A DNA stretch of 64,000 bases from Flavobacterium sp. HTF (GTDB taxonomy: Bacteria > Bacteroidota > Bacteroidia > Flavobacteriales > Flavobacteriaceae): NCBI RefSeq assembly GCF_003105115.1, contig NZ_QETH01000006.1, forward strand, positions 1 to 64,000, in the 5' to 3' direction. Both the position numbers and the translations under genes were made by a program. This document shows, in pieces, positions 54,089 to 62,936 of the stretch (within the stretch, counting starts at the first letter, position 1; every line of letters starts with the position of its first letter). The notes under the pieces are model-generated. The model did not search any database, was not told the DNA's origin, and was given only the letters and a program-made list of their open reading frames with translations.

Positions 54089-54799
54089 TTAAATTCGAAT
54101 AAATGAGGTTGAAAAATCTTCTGCTTTGACTAAATCATAATATTTCATTACCCCCCTATTTTGCTCTATTACGCTTTGGGTTACGCTCAGGGTTTTCATC
54201 CTATTTTCTCTATTGATAATTAAACCATTTTGAGTGTCTTCGCTGCTTGTGTTTCGATGAAAATCCAGCATTTCCAATGGTGATATTTCATTTTTATCTT
54301 TCAAAAAATCAAAAAACCAGTCTGATCTTTTATTTCTTACCGGATCTGTATATAAAGTAACTGATGACCAAATGTAATTTCGGGATTCATCTAATATTGT
54401 GCTCTTTTTTTCAATGCCATCCCAAATCAATTCGTACAATTCTTTTTCCTGATACAAAACCAGCGTAAAAGGCTCAATATTATCCAGATCAATTTGTTTC
54501 CAAAAGTCCTTTGGAGAATCATCCGAAATAATGTCCAAAACAATTAGTCCGCGGCTTTTTCGATAAGGCAGTATCACATTGTGTTTTGCGATTCCGCCAT
54601 TTAGCAAAACCAGAACTGTTCCGTTTTCATCCATGACAAACCAGGTTCCCCCCGCTTTTGAATCTTTTGGGTACATCATATTTTTTCCCTTATGCTTATA
54701 ATTCCTGGGCACAATAGCACTGGGACGAATTACTTTTTCATCCCTGTTTGAAGTGATCATTACAACTCCGTTATTATTTACAAAACTTACTGTACACAT
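54089..54799 (-). CDS. NRDE (TANGO2-like) protein
   Basis: 236 residues. The family signature MITSNRDE is at 14-21, with Cys2 as the probable N-terminal nucleophile once Met1 is removed (MCTVSF), and AGGTWFVMDENGTVLVLLNGG. Members are linked to heme movement or metabolite repair in other organisms; nothing fixes the role here. Its start overlaps the end of the DinB gene by 13 bp. Confidence 0.85.
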   Translation of the reverse strand: MCTVSFVNNNGVVMITSNRDEKVIRPSAIVPRNYKHKGKNMMYPKDSKAGGTWFVMDENGTVLVLLNGGIAKHNVILPYRKSRGLIVLDIISDDSPKDFWKQIDLDNIEPFTLVLYQEKELYELIWDGIEKKSTILDESRNYIWSSVTLYTDPVRNKRSDWFFDFLKDKNEISPLEMLDFHRNTSSEDTQNGLIINRENRMKTLSVTQSVIEQNRGVMKYYDLVKAEDFSTSFIRI

Positions 54800-55275
54800 T
54801 GTTTTCTGTATGCTATGGTCGAGCGCGCTACACCAAAATTTTCATCAATGATAATATTTTCGAATTGCAAAACGGCCACTTTTATGAGCGCCTGATGATG
54901 CACACAATGCTCTAAATTATAGAGCAATTCTCTATAATAATTGCTTTGAATCCTCATGCTAAGACCATCAATAAACTGTTCGAGATAGATTATTTTGTTC
55001 TCGCTTTTCAATTCTTTTTTAATTTGAATAATGCATTTTTTAGCAAATTCTGTTTCGGTTTGAATTTGCTTATTTCTCTGGCGGTTGTCATAATTTAAAA
55101 TTCCCGAATCATAACTTTGTTCCAGACATTGAAACATCTCCAGAATATGTCTTGTATGTTCGCCAATTGTGGCATTACTTAAAGCCTGGCAAGATTTTGA
55201 ATAATCCTGATCTGACAATTGATCTAATAGATATATTAACTCATCTAAACTCTGGCGTATTGATTCTAGTAACAT
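54787..55275 (-). CDS. DinB-superfamily protein
   Basis: 162 residues, four-helix bundle. The metal-binding histidine pattern of the DinB/YfiT fold can be seen as GEHTRHILEMF near 38-48 and LEHCVHHQALI near 128-138. Some members are thiol-S-transferases that use bacillithiol or other thiols. It starts 6 bp after the DoxX stop. Confidence 0.75.
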   Translation of the reverse strand: MLLESIRQSLDELIYLLDQLSDQDYSKSCQALSNATIGEHTRHILEMFQCLEQSYDSGILNYDNRQRNKQIQTETEFAKKCIIQIKKELKSENKIIYLEQFIDGLSMRIQSNYYRELLYNLEHCVHHQALIKVAVLQFENIIIDENFGVARSTIAYRKQCVQ

Positions 55276-55281
55276 AATCTT

Positions 55282-55662
55282 TTAATTTAGAAGATTAGAC
55301 AATTTGTTTTTGTTGAAATAAAGCAAACCCAGGCAGCATAATAAGGTAATAATAGCCAGACTAAAAAGTAATCCGCCGTCATCTTTTACCACGAGTCCCA
55401 AAACAAATACATGTGATAAAATAGCTCCGGTCATTACCCCAATTCCACCCAAAGCACCAATCCAGGTGGTTTTTGGAATCAGGATTAAAATTACAACTAT
55501 CAATTCGGCTATTGCTGAACCAATTCTTCCGTAAGGTTCTACTCCTAGGGCAGTGAAAATATAGATGCTTTCTTCTGCTCCGCTGAACTTGAAATATAAG
55601 GTCTGCAATAAAATTACCGAGGCGGCAATTCTGAGAATCCATATTAAAATTTCCTTTTTCAT
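55282..55662 (-). CDS. DoxX-family membrane protein
   Basis: 126 residues from ATG at 55660-55662 (MKKEILIWILRIAASVI); an upstream start would overlap the previous gene's end and add a polar, implausible leader. Four helices, with LQTLYFKFSGAEESIYIFTALG matching the DoxX quinol-oxidase-like family. It may act in thiosulfate or quinone redox chemistry or as a small redox partner. The gap to the YHS gene is 7 bp. Confidence 0.8.
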   Translation of the reverse strand: MKKEILIWILRIAASVILLQTLYFKFSGAEESIYIFTALGVEPYGRIGSAIAELIVVILILIPKTTWIGALGGIGVMTGAILSHVFVLGLVVKDDGGLLFSLAIITLLCCLGLLYFNKNKLSNLLN

Positions 55663-55669
55663 GACCGTG

Positions 55670-56128
55670 TTATTTATAGATTTTTTTCCAGTTGTCATCT
55701 GCCCTTATTTTTAAATTTCCCTCGTCTTTATTCCAGCTTTTTAAGGTGTTGTTGAAAAAGGCATTGTAAAACAGAAAAAGTTTGCCATCAGTAATTTTAA
55801 ACGTTTCGGGGTTTATTTCGACTTTTTCGCCAGCGCTCCCCATCGCATAAGCACACCAGCCACCGTATTGAGGTTCGTATTTTGATGGATTTTTCAGAAA
55901 AGCATTTTTATTTTCACCTGACGAAAAATTATAAATCACGCCCTGGTAAGAAGCTGAGATCCCTTTTTTCCCTTTAACTGCTTTTCCCTGACTAAAATAT
56001 CCTACCGGACCATAACCCTGAATGGCAGTTTTGTTTTCTAAATTATACTGGCTAGCTCTTTTGGCATCATTTTGAGCAGAAGAAACTCCAAAAACCAAAA
56101 TCAATACAAGTAATACTAACTTTTTCAT
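55670..56128 (-). CDS. YHS-domain exported protein
   Basis: 152 residues, signal peptide (GVSSA/QND). The YHS-like core is AIQGYGPVGYFSQGKAVKGKKGI and YNFSSGENKNAFLKNPSKYEPQYGGWCAYAMG, in which the Tyr and Cys residues suggest a metal site. The family is often found with copper or redox genes. It starts 5 bp after the peroxiredoxin stop. Confidence 0.85.
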   Translation of the reverse strand: MKKLVLLVLILVFGVSSAQNDAKRASQYNLENKTAIQGYGPVGYFSQGKAVKGKKGISASYQGVIYNFSSGENKNAFLKNPSKYEPQYGGWCAYAMGSAGEKVEINPETFKITDGKLFLFYNAFFNNTLKSWNKDEGNLKIRADDNWKKIYK

Positions 56129-56133
56129 TTTTT

Positions 56134-56730
56134 TTATTTTAAATTTTTTAATACTGAAACAAGTAATTCGGTAGTGATACGATGCTTAAAATCAGGAGAG
56201 ACATATTCAAAAAGGATATCACTCTGGGGATTCACAACAAAAACGGACGGAACAGGTAAAAAACTAGTATTCATTCCATTAGAATTTACGTTAATTACAC
56301 TTTTATAGTTTTCAGGAGCCTCAAAAGCAATTCCCATGGCTTTTATTAATTCTCCTTTTGAGTCAGAAAGTAAGGTATATTTTACTTTATCTTTTTCTGC
56401 TGTCATTTTTAAATTTTCAGCAGAATCAGGACTTACCGCTATAATTTGATATCCCAAATCCATAACTTGCTTTTCGGCTTCGGCCAATGCCTGCAGATGC
56501 ATATTGCAATACGGGCACCAGCCTCCACGATAAAAAACAAGAACTGTCTTTTTCTTTTTTAGCAGGTCTGAAATTTGTACATCTGTATTATCCGATGATT
56601 TTAAAGTAAGGTTTGGAATCTTCTCTCCTATTAGCAAAGGAGTGATATCAGTGGCAGATTTAGCAATCATGTTTTGCGCGTTAGCAGCCCAAGTAAGGGT
56701 CGCTAAAAAAATAAAAATTAATTTTTTCAT
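56134..56730 (-). CDS. Peroxiredoxin (AhpC/TSA-like), exported
   Basis: 198 residues with a signal peptide (TWAANAQN). Thioredoxin fold with active site FYRGGWCPYCNMHL (Cys72 and Cys75), resembling the single-domain PrxL2/AhpC-TSA type. It would reduce peroxides in the periplasm. The first gene of the seven-gene operon; the Crp/Fnr gene lies 90 bp upstream in the same direction and is a likely controller. Confidence 0.88.
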   Translation of the reverse strand: MKKLIFIFLATLTWAANAQNMIAKSATDITPLLIGEKIPNLTLKSSDNTDVQISDLLKKKKTVLVFYRGGWCPYCNMHLQALAEAEKQVMDLGYQIIAVSPDSAENLKMTAEKDKVKYTLLSDSKGELIKAMGIAFEAPENYKSVINVNSNGMNTSFLPVPSVFVVNPQSDILFEYVSPDFKHRITTELLVSVLKNLK

Positions 56731-56820
56731 AGTGTATGTTTTTACATCTTTTTAATAATGTAAAATTATCATACTATAAAAAAGCAAAATGTCGGCTAAT
56801 TTACACTTAGCCCAAAATAA

Positions 56821-57552
56821 TTATAATTTGGTAATATCTCGAATGATAATTTCTTTTCTGTTGTAGTTTAAAAGCTGATTGGTTTCCATCTCATTGAGCA
56901 ATTGTGTAGCGGTTTGTCTGGAAGTACAGATAATCTGGGCAATATCATTTTGGGTTAGATAATTTTCAATGGCTACTGAATTTCCTTCTCTAACGCCTTC
57001 CTGTTCTGCCCAGTCTTTCAGGAATTGATACAATCTGGTTTTGGCATCCTTAGAAATTAGATTGGCATAATTGTTTTTAATACGTTTCATTTTCAGTCCT
57101 ACAAACTTGGTGTATGAAAGTGCTAAAGTCGGATTACGAAGCAATAAATCTTCAAAATCAGACATTAAAAAACTGCAGATGGCAACATCGTCTGAAAGGA
57201 CTTTTGCATATTCTTCGTTTTTATTATCTGTTTCCAAAGTCAGTTCACCAAACAAATCTCCTTTCTGGATAATGTCCTTTATAGTTTCGTTGCCATTATT
57301 ATCCAGGGCAACAATCTTGATATTCCCCTTTTTAAGTAAAAAAATCCGGGGCACATCTGAAGATGAAAAATAAATAATTTCCCCTTTTGAGGCTTTTTTA
57401 AAACCTGTGATTATGCAAAGTTGCTTGATTTGAGAAAAACTCAAAGTCCTAAACAATTTATGATCACGCAAATACCAATATTTTAATTCTTCGTACATAA
57501 GAGATACATTATTTGGTAAATGTAAACAATTTGGAAAATAATTCGCTTCCAT
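56821..57552 (-). CDS. Crp/Fnr-family transcriptional regulator
   Basis: 243 residues. Cyclic-nucleotide-binding barrel about 40-150 (KGEIIYFSSSDVPRIFLLKKGNIKIVALDNNGNE, GDLFGE), long helix, and a complete winged helix (YLTQNDIAQIICTSRQTATQLLNEMETNQLL). No Fnr [4Fe-4S] cysteine pattern. Located directly upstream of the peroxiredoxin operon, so it may control redox-stress genes. Divergent to none. Confidence 0.9.
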   Translation of the reverse strand: MEANYFPNCLHLPNNVSLMYEELKYWYLRDHKLFRTLSFSQIKQLCIITGFKKASKGEIIYFSSSDVPRIFLLKKGNIKIVALDNNGNETIKDIIQKGDLFGELTLETDNKNEEYAKVLSDDVAICSFLMSDFEDLLLRNPTLALSYTKFVGLKMKRIKNNYANLISKDAKTRLYQFLKDWAEQEGVREGNSVAIENYLTQNDIAQIICTSRQTATQLLNEMETNQLLNYNRKEIIIRDITKL

Positions 57553-57905
57553 GTTTAAATCGCATATTCAAGCCCTATAAGTATATAGTAGCCTGATGCA
57601 TAATTTACGATTAATAAAGTTACATTAAAAGTATAGTATCTAAACTGCTTTTCTGATCTAAACATATCACAACTAAAGAAAAAGAAATTTTAGCCTTCCA
57701 TTTCATCTTTTCAGGCTGCTTTGATTGTGAAGATAACAGCGAAATTATTTTGACCATAGTAAGTTATCAAAAAATATTCCCTTAAAATACTCATCCATAA
57801 TACCTTATAGTTAGTCCGGTTTTCTTTTAGTTTATTTCTTGGCTTATTTTAAAACCAAAAAGAATATTAAAGCGTAAATGACTTTATAACTTAAAAAAAA
57901 TAATT
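57553..57905. other. Intergenic region, nothing specific recognised
   Basis: Lies between the leftward Crp gene and the rightward fasciclin gene, so both promoters must be here. AT-rich, with no clear palindromes or consensus elements seen. Confidence 0.4.
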
Positions 57906-58460
57906 ATGAAAACTGGAAAATTTTTAGCAGCAGCAATCCTGGCATTAGGATTTGGATTTACATCATTTGCACAAAAAACAGTAATGGTTGGTGGAGCGGC
58001 TATGTATCCTAATAAAAATATTATAGAAAATGCGGTAAACTCAAAGGATCATACCACCTTGGTAGCAGCAGTAAAAGCAGCAGGATTAGTTGAAACCCTG
58101 CAAGGTAAAGGTCCATTTACTGTTTTTGCACCGACAAATGAAGCTTTTAGTAAATTACCGGCCGGAACTGTTGAAACATTATTGAAACCTGAGAATATTA
58201 AAACATTGCAAACTATATTGACCTATCATGTAGTATCCGGTAAAATGAATAGTTCTGATATTGCAAAAGCAATAAAAGCCGGTAAAGGAAAAGCCACTTT
58301 AAAAACAGTGAGCGGCGAAACTTTAACTGCCTGGATGGATGGAAAAGATTTGTACATCAGTGACGAGAGCGGCAATAAGGCTAAAGTTACAATCTCAGAT
58401 GTAAATCAATCCAATGGTGTTATACATGTAGTGGATACAGTACTGCTTCCGAAAATGTAA
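57906..58460 (+). CDS. Fasciclin-domain exported protein
   Basis: 184 residues with a signal peptide (TSFAQKT). One FAS1 domain: motif H1 GPFTVFAPTNEAFSKLP at about 76-92, the YHVVSGKM segment and H2 GVIHVVDTVLLP at the end. An envelope protein that mediates adhesion or protein contact in related families. Monocistronic with a strong terminator. Confidence 0.93.
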   Translation: MKTGKFLAAAILALGFGFTSFAQKTVMVGGAAMYPNKNIIENAVNSKDHTTLVAAVKAAGLVETLQGKGPFTVFAPTNEAFSKLPAGTVETLLKPENIKTLQTILTYHVVSGKMNSSDIAKAIKAGKGKATLKTVSGETLTAWMDGKDLYISDESGNKAKVTISDVNQSNGVIHVVDTVLLPKM

Positions 58461-58480
58461 TTTTCCGAGAATAAAATACA

Positions 58481-58522
58481 ATTATAGAAAAAGCCCTGAA
58501 ATTTCAGGGCTTTTTCTATAAT
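58481..58522 (+). terminator. Terminator after fasciclin gene
   Basis: A perfect palindrome with 21-bp arms centred at 58501/58502, containing AGAAAAAGCCCTGAAA and its complement. Folding leaves a small loop, and the arm itself gives the TTTTT run. It is symmetric and thus bidirectional, placed 21 bp after the stop codon. Confidence 0.85.
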
Positions 58523-58745
58523 TACTATCCTGAACAATAGTAATAGCAGATTATATATGAGATACTGCTTAACATTTTATTGGCAGCTCAATACTTTAAA
58601 TATAGGGAGCTGATGTCTTTTTTGATACAGAACCATAACCTGCAACGACTATCGGATCAGGTGCAAAAGTTGGGGGATTTAACCAAAAGATTAGATAATC
58701 TAACTAGAAATAGTAAATGTAATATTCTATGCTCTTATTTTAGAT

Positions 58746-59759
58746 TTATCTAGCCCAGTCATTAATCCAATTACTCACGGTCTGACACCATTCATCATCA
58801 TCATTCAAACACGGAATCGCTAAGAAATTCTCTCCTCCTTTTGCTTCAAAATCTTCTTTGGCTCGCATTGCGATTTCTTCCAACGTTTCTAAACAATCTG
58901 AAACGAAAGCCGGAGTTACAACTGCCAATTTCTTGATCCCTTTTGCTGGCATTTTATCAACTTCAACATCGGTATAAGGTTCTAACCATTTGTCTCCCGC
59001 TAAACGCGATTGAAAAGTTAAACTGTATTTATCAGCTGGAAGTCCTAATAATTTCACCACTTGTTTTGTGGTTTCATAACATTGATGACGATAGCAGAAA
59101 TCGTGTGCCGGCGAAGGTGTGTTACAGCAAGAGCCGTCAATTTTACAATGTGATTTGGTTACATCGGTTTTGCGAATGTGACGCTCCGGAATTCCGTGAT
59201 ACGAGAATAACAGATGATCGTAGTCGAATCCAACTAGATGTTTCTGGATAGAATCAGCCAGATTCTTGATGTAATCCGGTTTGTTGTAAAACGCAGGAAC
59301 ATCGGTAAAAGTCATTTGTGGAAATTTCTTTTTACGAATTTCTTCCGCTTTAACCAAAATTGTCAATGTTGAAGCCATTGCATATTGCGGATATAAAGGA
59401 AAAAGTAATACTTCTGTGACTCCTTTATCATGTAATTCCTGTAGCCCTTTTTCAATTGTCATGCTTCCATAGCGCATTGCTAACGAAACCGGAACATTTA
59501 CTAAAGACTGTACTTTTTTCTGCATTCTTTCAGATAGCACCACTAACGGAGAACCTTCTTCCCACCAAATTTTAGTATAAGCATGTGCAGATTCTTCCGG
59601 TCTTTTTCTCAGGATAATGCCACGAACTAAAAAAGCTCGCAACAAATACGGAACATCGATCACGTGTTTGTCCATTAAAAACTCGTCTAAATATGGTTTT
59701 ACATCTTTTGTAGTTGGACTTTCCGGAGATCCTAAGTTTACTAATAATACGCCTTTCAT
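58746..59759 (-). CDS. hemH: Ferrochelatase
   Basis: 337 residues, usual length. Family start GVLLVNLGSPESPTTKDVKPYLDEFL, the metal-binding His in FSYHGIPERH at about 191-200, and LTFQSRLAGDKWLEPYT near 250. Inserts Fe2+ into protoporphyrin IX to finish heme. A CRI-like cysteine set (KIDGSCCNT) in the middle is as in other Bacteroidota. An AraC-type gene upstream in the same orientation is a common arrangement here. Confidence 0.95.
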   Translation of the reverse strand: MKGVLLVNLGSPESPTTKDVKPYLDEFLMDKHVIDVPYLLRAFLVRGIILRKRPEESAHAYTKIWWEEGSPLVVLSERMQKKVQSLVNVPVSLAMRYGSMTIEKGLQELHDKGVTEVLLFPLYPQYAMASTLTILVKAEEIRKKKFPQMTFTDVPAFYNKPDYIKNLADSIQKHLVGFDYDHLLFSYHGIPERHIRKTDVTKSHCKIDGSCCNTPSPAHDFCYRHQCYETTKQVVKLLGLPADKYSLTFQSRLAGDKWLEPYTDVEVDKMPAKGIKKLAVVTPAFVSDCLETLEEIAMRAKEDFEAKGGENFLAIPCLNDDDEWCQTVSNWINDWAR

Positions 59760-59883
59760 TTACTTTTTGCTTTGTTCTATAGAATAGATGTTAAAATTGT
59801 CGCGCAGATTTTGCAGATTGAGTAGATTAAAATTCGTGGATTGCTTCGCCCGTTCATTATCACCAGGCTCATAGCCAACAAAA

Positions 59884-60780
59884 CTAAACATTCGTATTAA
59901 TCGACATCAGATATTTTTTTGGAGTTGTTGCAAACTTTTTCTTGAATCCTGCAATGAAATGGCTTCCTGTACTGTAACCTATTTTCAACCCCACTTCGTT
60001 TACATTGTAAGAACCGCTGTCAAGCAACTTTCTGGCGAAATCCATTTTATAGTCAAAAAGAAAACCGTAAACCGTATCGCCATAAATTTGTTTGAAACCC
60101 ATTTTGAGTTTCTTCAGATTCAGACCAATTTCATCGGCTAATTCTTGTAAACCAGGCGGTTCAGCCATATTGGCGATGATAATTTCTTTGGCTTTTTTTA
60201 TTTTAAATACATTACCTTCATCAATTAAAAACGGACAATGATGCGCATTTGGATCTTCGCTCCTGTTAAAAGATAAACTAAGTAATTCGTATCCTTTACC
60301 TTTACAATAAAGATTTTTTATGGATGGATGAAGGTTATAATGGAACAACTGGCTTAAAACAACTGCCATTGAAGGACTTATACAACCTTCATTATAATAA
60401 TTTTTATACTTGTTATCAGGACTTAAAAAAGTAATATAATCTGCTTCAACAGAAAACAATGCATGAAATTTCCTAATTGAAATAATAACAGAAATCATCC
60501 ACGAATTTGGTGAAAGCTCTAAATGAAATGGTAGCTCTTTTTGTGGATTGTATAAAAGAAAGGATTTTTCTTCTTGTAGTGCTAAATCATAATTACCATT
60601 ATTACATGAAAATTTGGCGTTACCTTTAAGTACGAAATGAAACTGTATGAAATCAGTGGTTAGTTGACGGTGTGTAAAAAAAGGTTCTGGACCGTCATTC
60701 TGAAAACGGATAAGTGCAAAGTCGTTTTCAACTTTTATTTCTTCCTCCATTTTTGAAATAGCGAATAATTGGTTTTTCAA
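59884..60780 (-). CDS. AraC-family regulator next to hemH
   Basis: 298 residues. N-terminal cupin-like part (FTHRQLTTDFIQFHFVLKGNAKFSCNN) and C-terminal AraC domain with LQELADEIGLNLKKLKMGFKQIYG and VNEVGLKIGYSTGSHFIAGFKKKFATTPKKYL. 124 bp separates it from hemH. It may respond to heme or iron state and act on hemH or neighbouring heme genes; this is inferred from position. Confidence 0.88.
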   Translation of the reverse strand: MKNQLFAISKMEEEIKVENDFALIRFQNDGPEPFFTHRQLTTDFIQFHFVLKGNAKFSCNNGNYDLALQEEKSFLLYNPQKELPFHLELSPNSWMISVIISIRKFHALFSVEADYITFLSPDNKYKNYYNEGCISPSMAVVLSQLFHYNLHPSIKNLYCKGKGYELLSLSFNRSEDPNAHHCPFLIDEGNVFKIKKAKEIIIANMAEPPGLQELADEIGLNLKKLKMGFKQIYGDTVYGFLFDYKMDFARKLLDSGSYNVNEVGLKIGYSTGSHFIAGFKKKFATTPKKYLMSINTNV

Positions 60781-60845
60781 AATTAAATCTTTTTAATGGT
60801 TTAGTATACTTCTCTTAAAGTTATAAATCTTACTTTTTTGATCTG

Positions 60846-61385
60846 TCATTTCAAAACCGCAACAACTAGAATATTTATTTTATTAGAAACTTTGCTTTTC
60901 ACGAGAGTTGGTATGACGATGTTAAAATCACTGGCATTTACGGCAAAATTAGATACAATACTAATTCCAGATCCGGACATCATTATCCTTGCTTTGGTTA
61001 TTATATCCTTTGATTTTCCATGAAGCTCTAACTTCCCTTTTATAGTAAAATCTTTAGCGGAATTGGTAAGACTGTTTAAATCAAAATCTTCTATTTTCCC
61101 TTTAAATATAGCTTTAGGGTATTGATCGCTCTCCATATAATTTTCATTGAAATGCTCTTCCATTAACGCAACTTTAAATTGAAATCCTTTCATCAATGCT
61201 AAACTTGCAATTTCTCCTGTTGTAGTATTCAATACAAAGGTTACATTGTTATTTGTAGCTTTAACCTCTTCAAAAGAAGCAACAGATGCTTCAAAAGTTA
61301 TTTTACCTGTTTTACTGATCATTTTTTCTTGCGCCAGACCAATAGCGCAAGCATAAAGCATGGAAACGAGTATAATTTTTTTCAT
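60846..61385 (-). CDS. YceI-like lipocalin-fold exported protein, copy 2
   Basis: 179 residues, signal peptide (AIGLAQEK). YceI/DUF-like barrel with KITFEASV, NVTFVLNTTTGEIASLALMKGFQF, MEEHFNENYMESDQYPKAIFKGKI and KGKLELHGKS. The fold binds a lipid or polyisoprenoid, often quinone-like. A close tandem paralogue at 61431-61970 (same length, >60% alike by eye), so the two arose by duplication. It lies 45 bp after the upstream copy. Confidence 0.9.
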   Translation of the reverse strand: MKKIILVSMLYACAIGLAQEKMISKTGKITFEASVASFEEVKATNNNVTFVLNTTTGEIASLALMKGFQFKVALMEEHFNENYMESDQYPKAIFKGKIEDFDLNSLTNSAKDFTIKGKLELHGKSKDIITKARIMMSGSGISIVSNFAVNASDFNIVIPTLVKSKVSNKINILVVAVLK

Positions 61386-61430
61386 GGTTTTCTTTATATT
61401 ATTATGTTAGTTTAAAAATCAATTTTTTGC

Positions 61431-61970
61431 TTATTTTAAAACAGCAATAATTTGAACCTTTACTCTATCATCAAGTTTATACTTGATAAGCGATGGAATT
61501 GGAATGCCAAAATCACTGGCATTAACAGCAAAATCTGAAATGATGGTAATTCTGGAACCTGTCCTGGTGATCTTTGCGCTCGCATTTATATCTCTTGATT
61601 TCCCATGAAGTTCTAAGTTTCCTTTTATTAGGTAATCTTTATAATCTTCAGTTAAATTATTCGAATCAAACTTTTCTATTTTTCCTCTAAAAATAGCTTT
61701 TGGATATTTATCGCTCTCCATGTAATTTTCATTGAAATGTTCTTCCATCAAAGGCATTTCAAACTGAAATCCTTTTATCAGGGCTAAGGATGCAATTTCA
61801 CCTGTTGCCGGATTTAAAACAAAAGTTACATTGGTATTGGTTCCTAAAACCGGCTGAAAAGACGGGACCGAAGCTTCAAAAGTGATTGTTGATGATTTAG
61901 TTAATATTTTTTCCTGCGAAAAAACAAGGAACGAAGCCAATATCATTGGCATTACTATGATTTTTTTCAT
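61431..61970 (-). CDS. YceI-like lipocalin-fold exported protein, copy 1
   Basis: 179 residues with signal peptide (LVFSQEK). Core repeats the paralogue: NVTFVLNPATGEIASLALIKGFQFEMPLMEEHFNENYMESDKYPKAIFRGKIE. Binding of an isoprenoid is inferred from the family. It begins 15 bp after the cytochrome lipoprotein stop, so the cytochrome and both YceI genes form one unit. Confidence 0.9.
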   Translation of the reverse strand: MKKIIVMPMILASFLVFSQEKILTKSSTITFEASVPSFQPVLGTNTNVTFVLNPATGEIASLALIKGFQFEMPLMEEHFNENYMESDKYPKAIFRGKIEKFDSNNLTEDYKDYLIKGNLELHGKSRDINASAKITRTGSRITIISDFAVNASDFGIPIPSLIKYKLDDRVKVQIIAVLK

Positions 61971-61985
61971 GTTTTTTACTATGGA

Positions 61986-62354
61986 TTATTGCTCTAATAA
62001 TCCATCTTGTTCCCATTTTTTAATAACATCAATTGTGGTTTGAGGCAATCTTGGCCCTCCCTGTGGCATTAATGAACTATTTCCATTTTCTAAAGAAATC
62101 CGGTTGAGCAGCCCGCGATTTAAGACCGCATTTTTAACCTGGTCATAAGTAACCAGGGACATAGGTGCCCCATTTTTGGGAACAGCTGCATGGCAGACAA
62201 CACAATTATTATCAATGATGGATTTCACATTCTGATTGTATGTGGCAACGCCGGTAATTGGTGGAGTGTCAATTAAAGTACTGGGATTATCATCTGTACA
62301 ACTTACTAGTAGTAAAGCAAATGATGGAATAAGCAAACGAGTTTTTAAATTCAT
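61986..62354 (-). CDS. c-type cytochrome lipoprotein
   Basis: 122 residues, lipobox LLLVSC (Cys19). One heme c motif Cys51-Val-Val-Cys54-His55 and a later Met96 in SSLMPQGG as a probable axial ligand. So a small mono-heme electron carrier anchored in the envelope. It heads the leftward unit with two YceI genes and is divergent from the OB-fold/barrel pair at 62521. Confidence 0.88.
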   Translation of the reverse strand: MNLKTRLLIPSFALLLVSCTDDNPSTLIDTPPITGVATYNQNVKSIIDNNCVVCHAAVPKNGAPMSLVTYDQVKNAVLNRGLLNRISLENGNSSLMPQGGPRLPQTTIDVIKKWEQDGLLEQ

Positions 62355-62520
62355 GGGATTGGTTTTTAGTTTTAGAAAGGCTAAATGATTTTAATATTTA
62401 AAGCATTTTGAAATCATATACGGTGAAATGGATCATACAGATTTAATAACAGTCATATTTGATCATTTAAATCCAATAGGTATTTTTTAACGTAGATAAT
62501 CCAAATACTAAAAACCAGCC

Positions 62521-62919
62521 ATGAGAAAAAAAATACTTATTATTATTCCCCTCTTCCTGATAACCGGGATCTCAATTTACCTCTACAGTTACAAAGGTCA
62601 TAGGAATATCGAATCAGAAACTGCAGATTATACTGTAACGGTTAAAGGACTCGAAAAAGAATTTACTTTCAATGACAGCCTTGCTACTGTCAAATACCAG
62701 GACAAAACAATTGAAGTAACTGCAATTGTAACAGCTGTTGAACCCGCGAGTAAGGGAATCGTTATTGACGAAAAGATATTTGCAACCTTCAAAGACAGTT
62801 TGCCCAAAGACATTGCAATTGGCAGAATGCTAAAAATTAAAGGACGGTTTTTAGGATATGATGAGCTCTTACAAGAATTTAAAATAGATCAATCCTCCCT
62901 TGTACACCAAAACAAATAA
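62521..62919 (+). CDS. OB-fold (tRNA_anti-like) exported protein
   Basis: 132 residues with an N-terminal membrane helix (KKILIIIPLFLITGISIYLYS). The rest fits a small OB-fold (KEFTFNDSLATVKYQDKTIEVTAIVTAVEP, GRMLKIKGRFLGYDELLQEFKIDQSSLV) like the tRNA_anti-like family. It is followed by the barrel gene after 17 bp and divergent from the cytochrome lipoprotein gene. Confidence 0.75.
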   Translation: MRKKILIIIPLFLITGISIYLYSYKGHRNIESETADYTVTVKGLEKEFTFNDSLATVKYQDKTIEVTAIVTAVEPASKGIVIDEKIFATFKDSLPKDIAIGRMLKIKGRFLGYDELLQEFKIDQSSLVHQNK

Positions 62920-62936
62920 CAATTAAAATTAACCAC

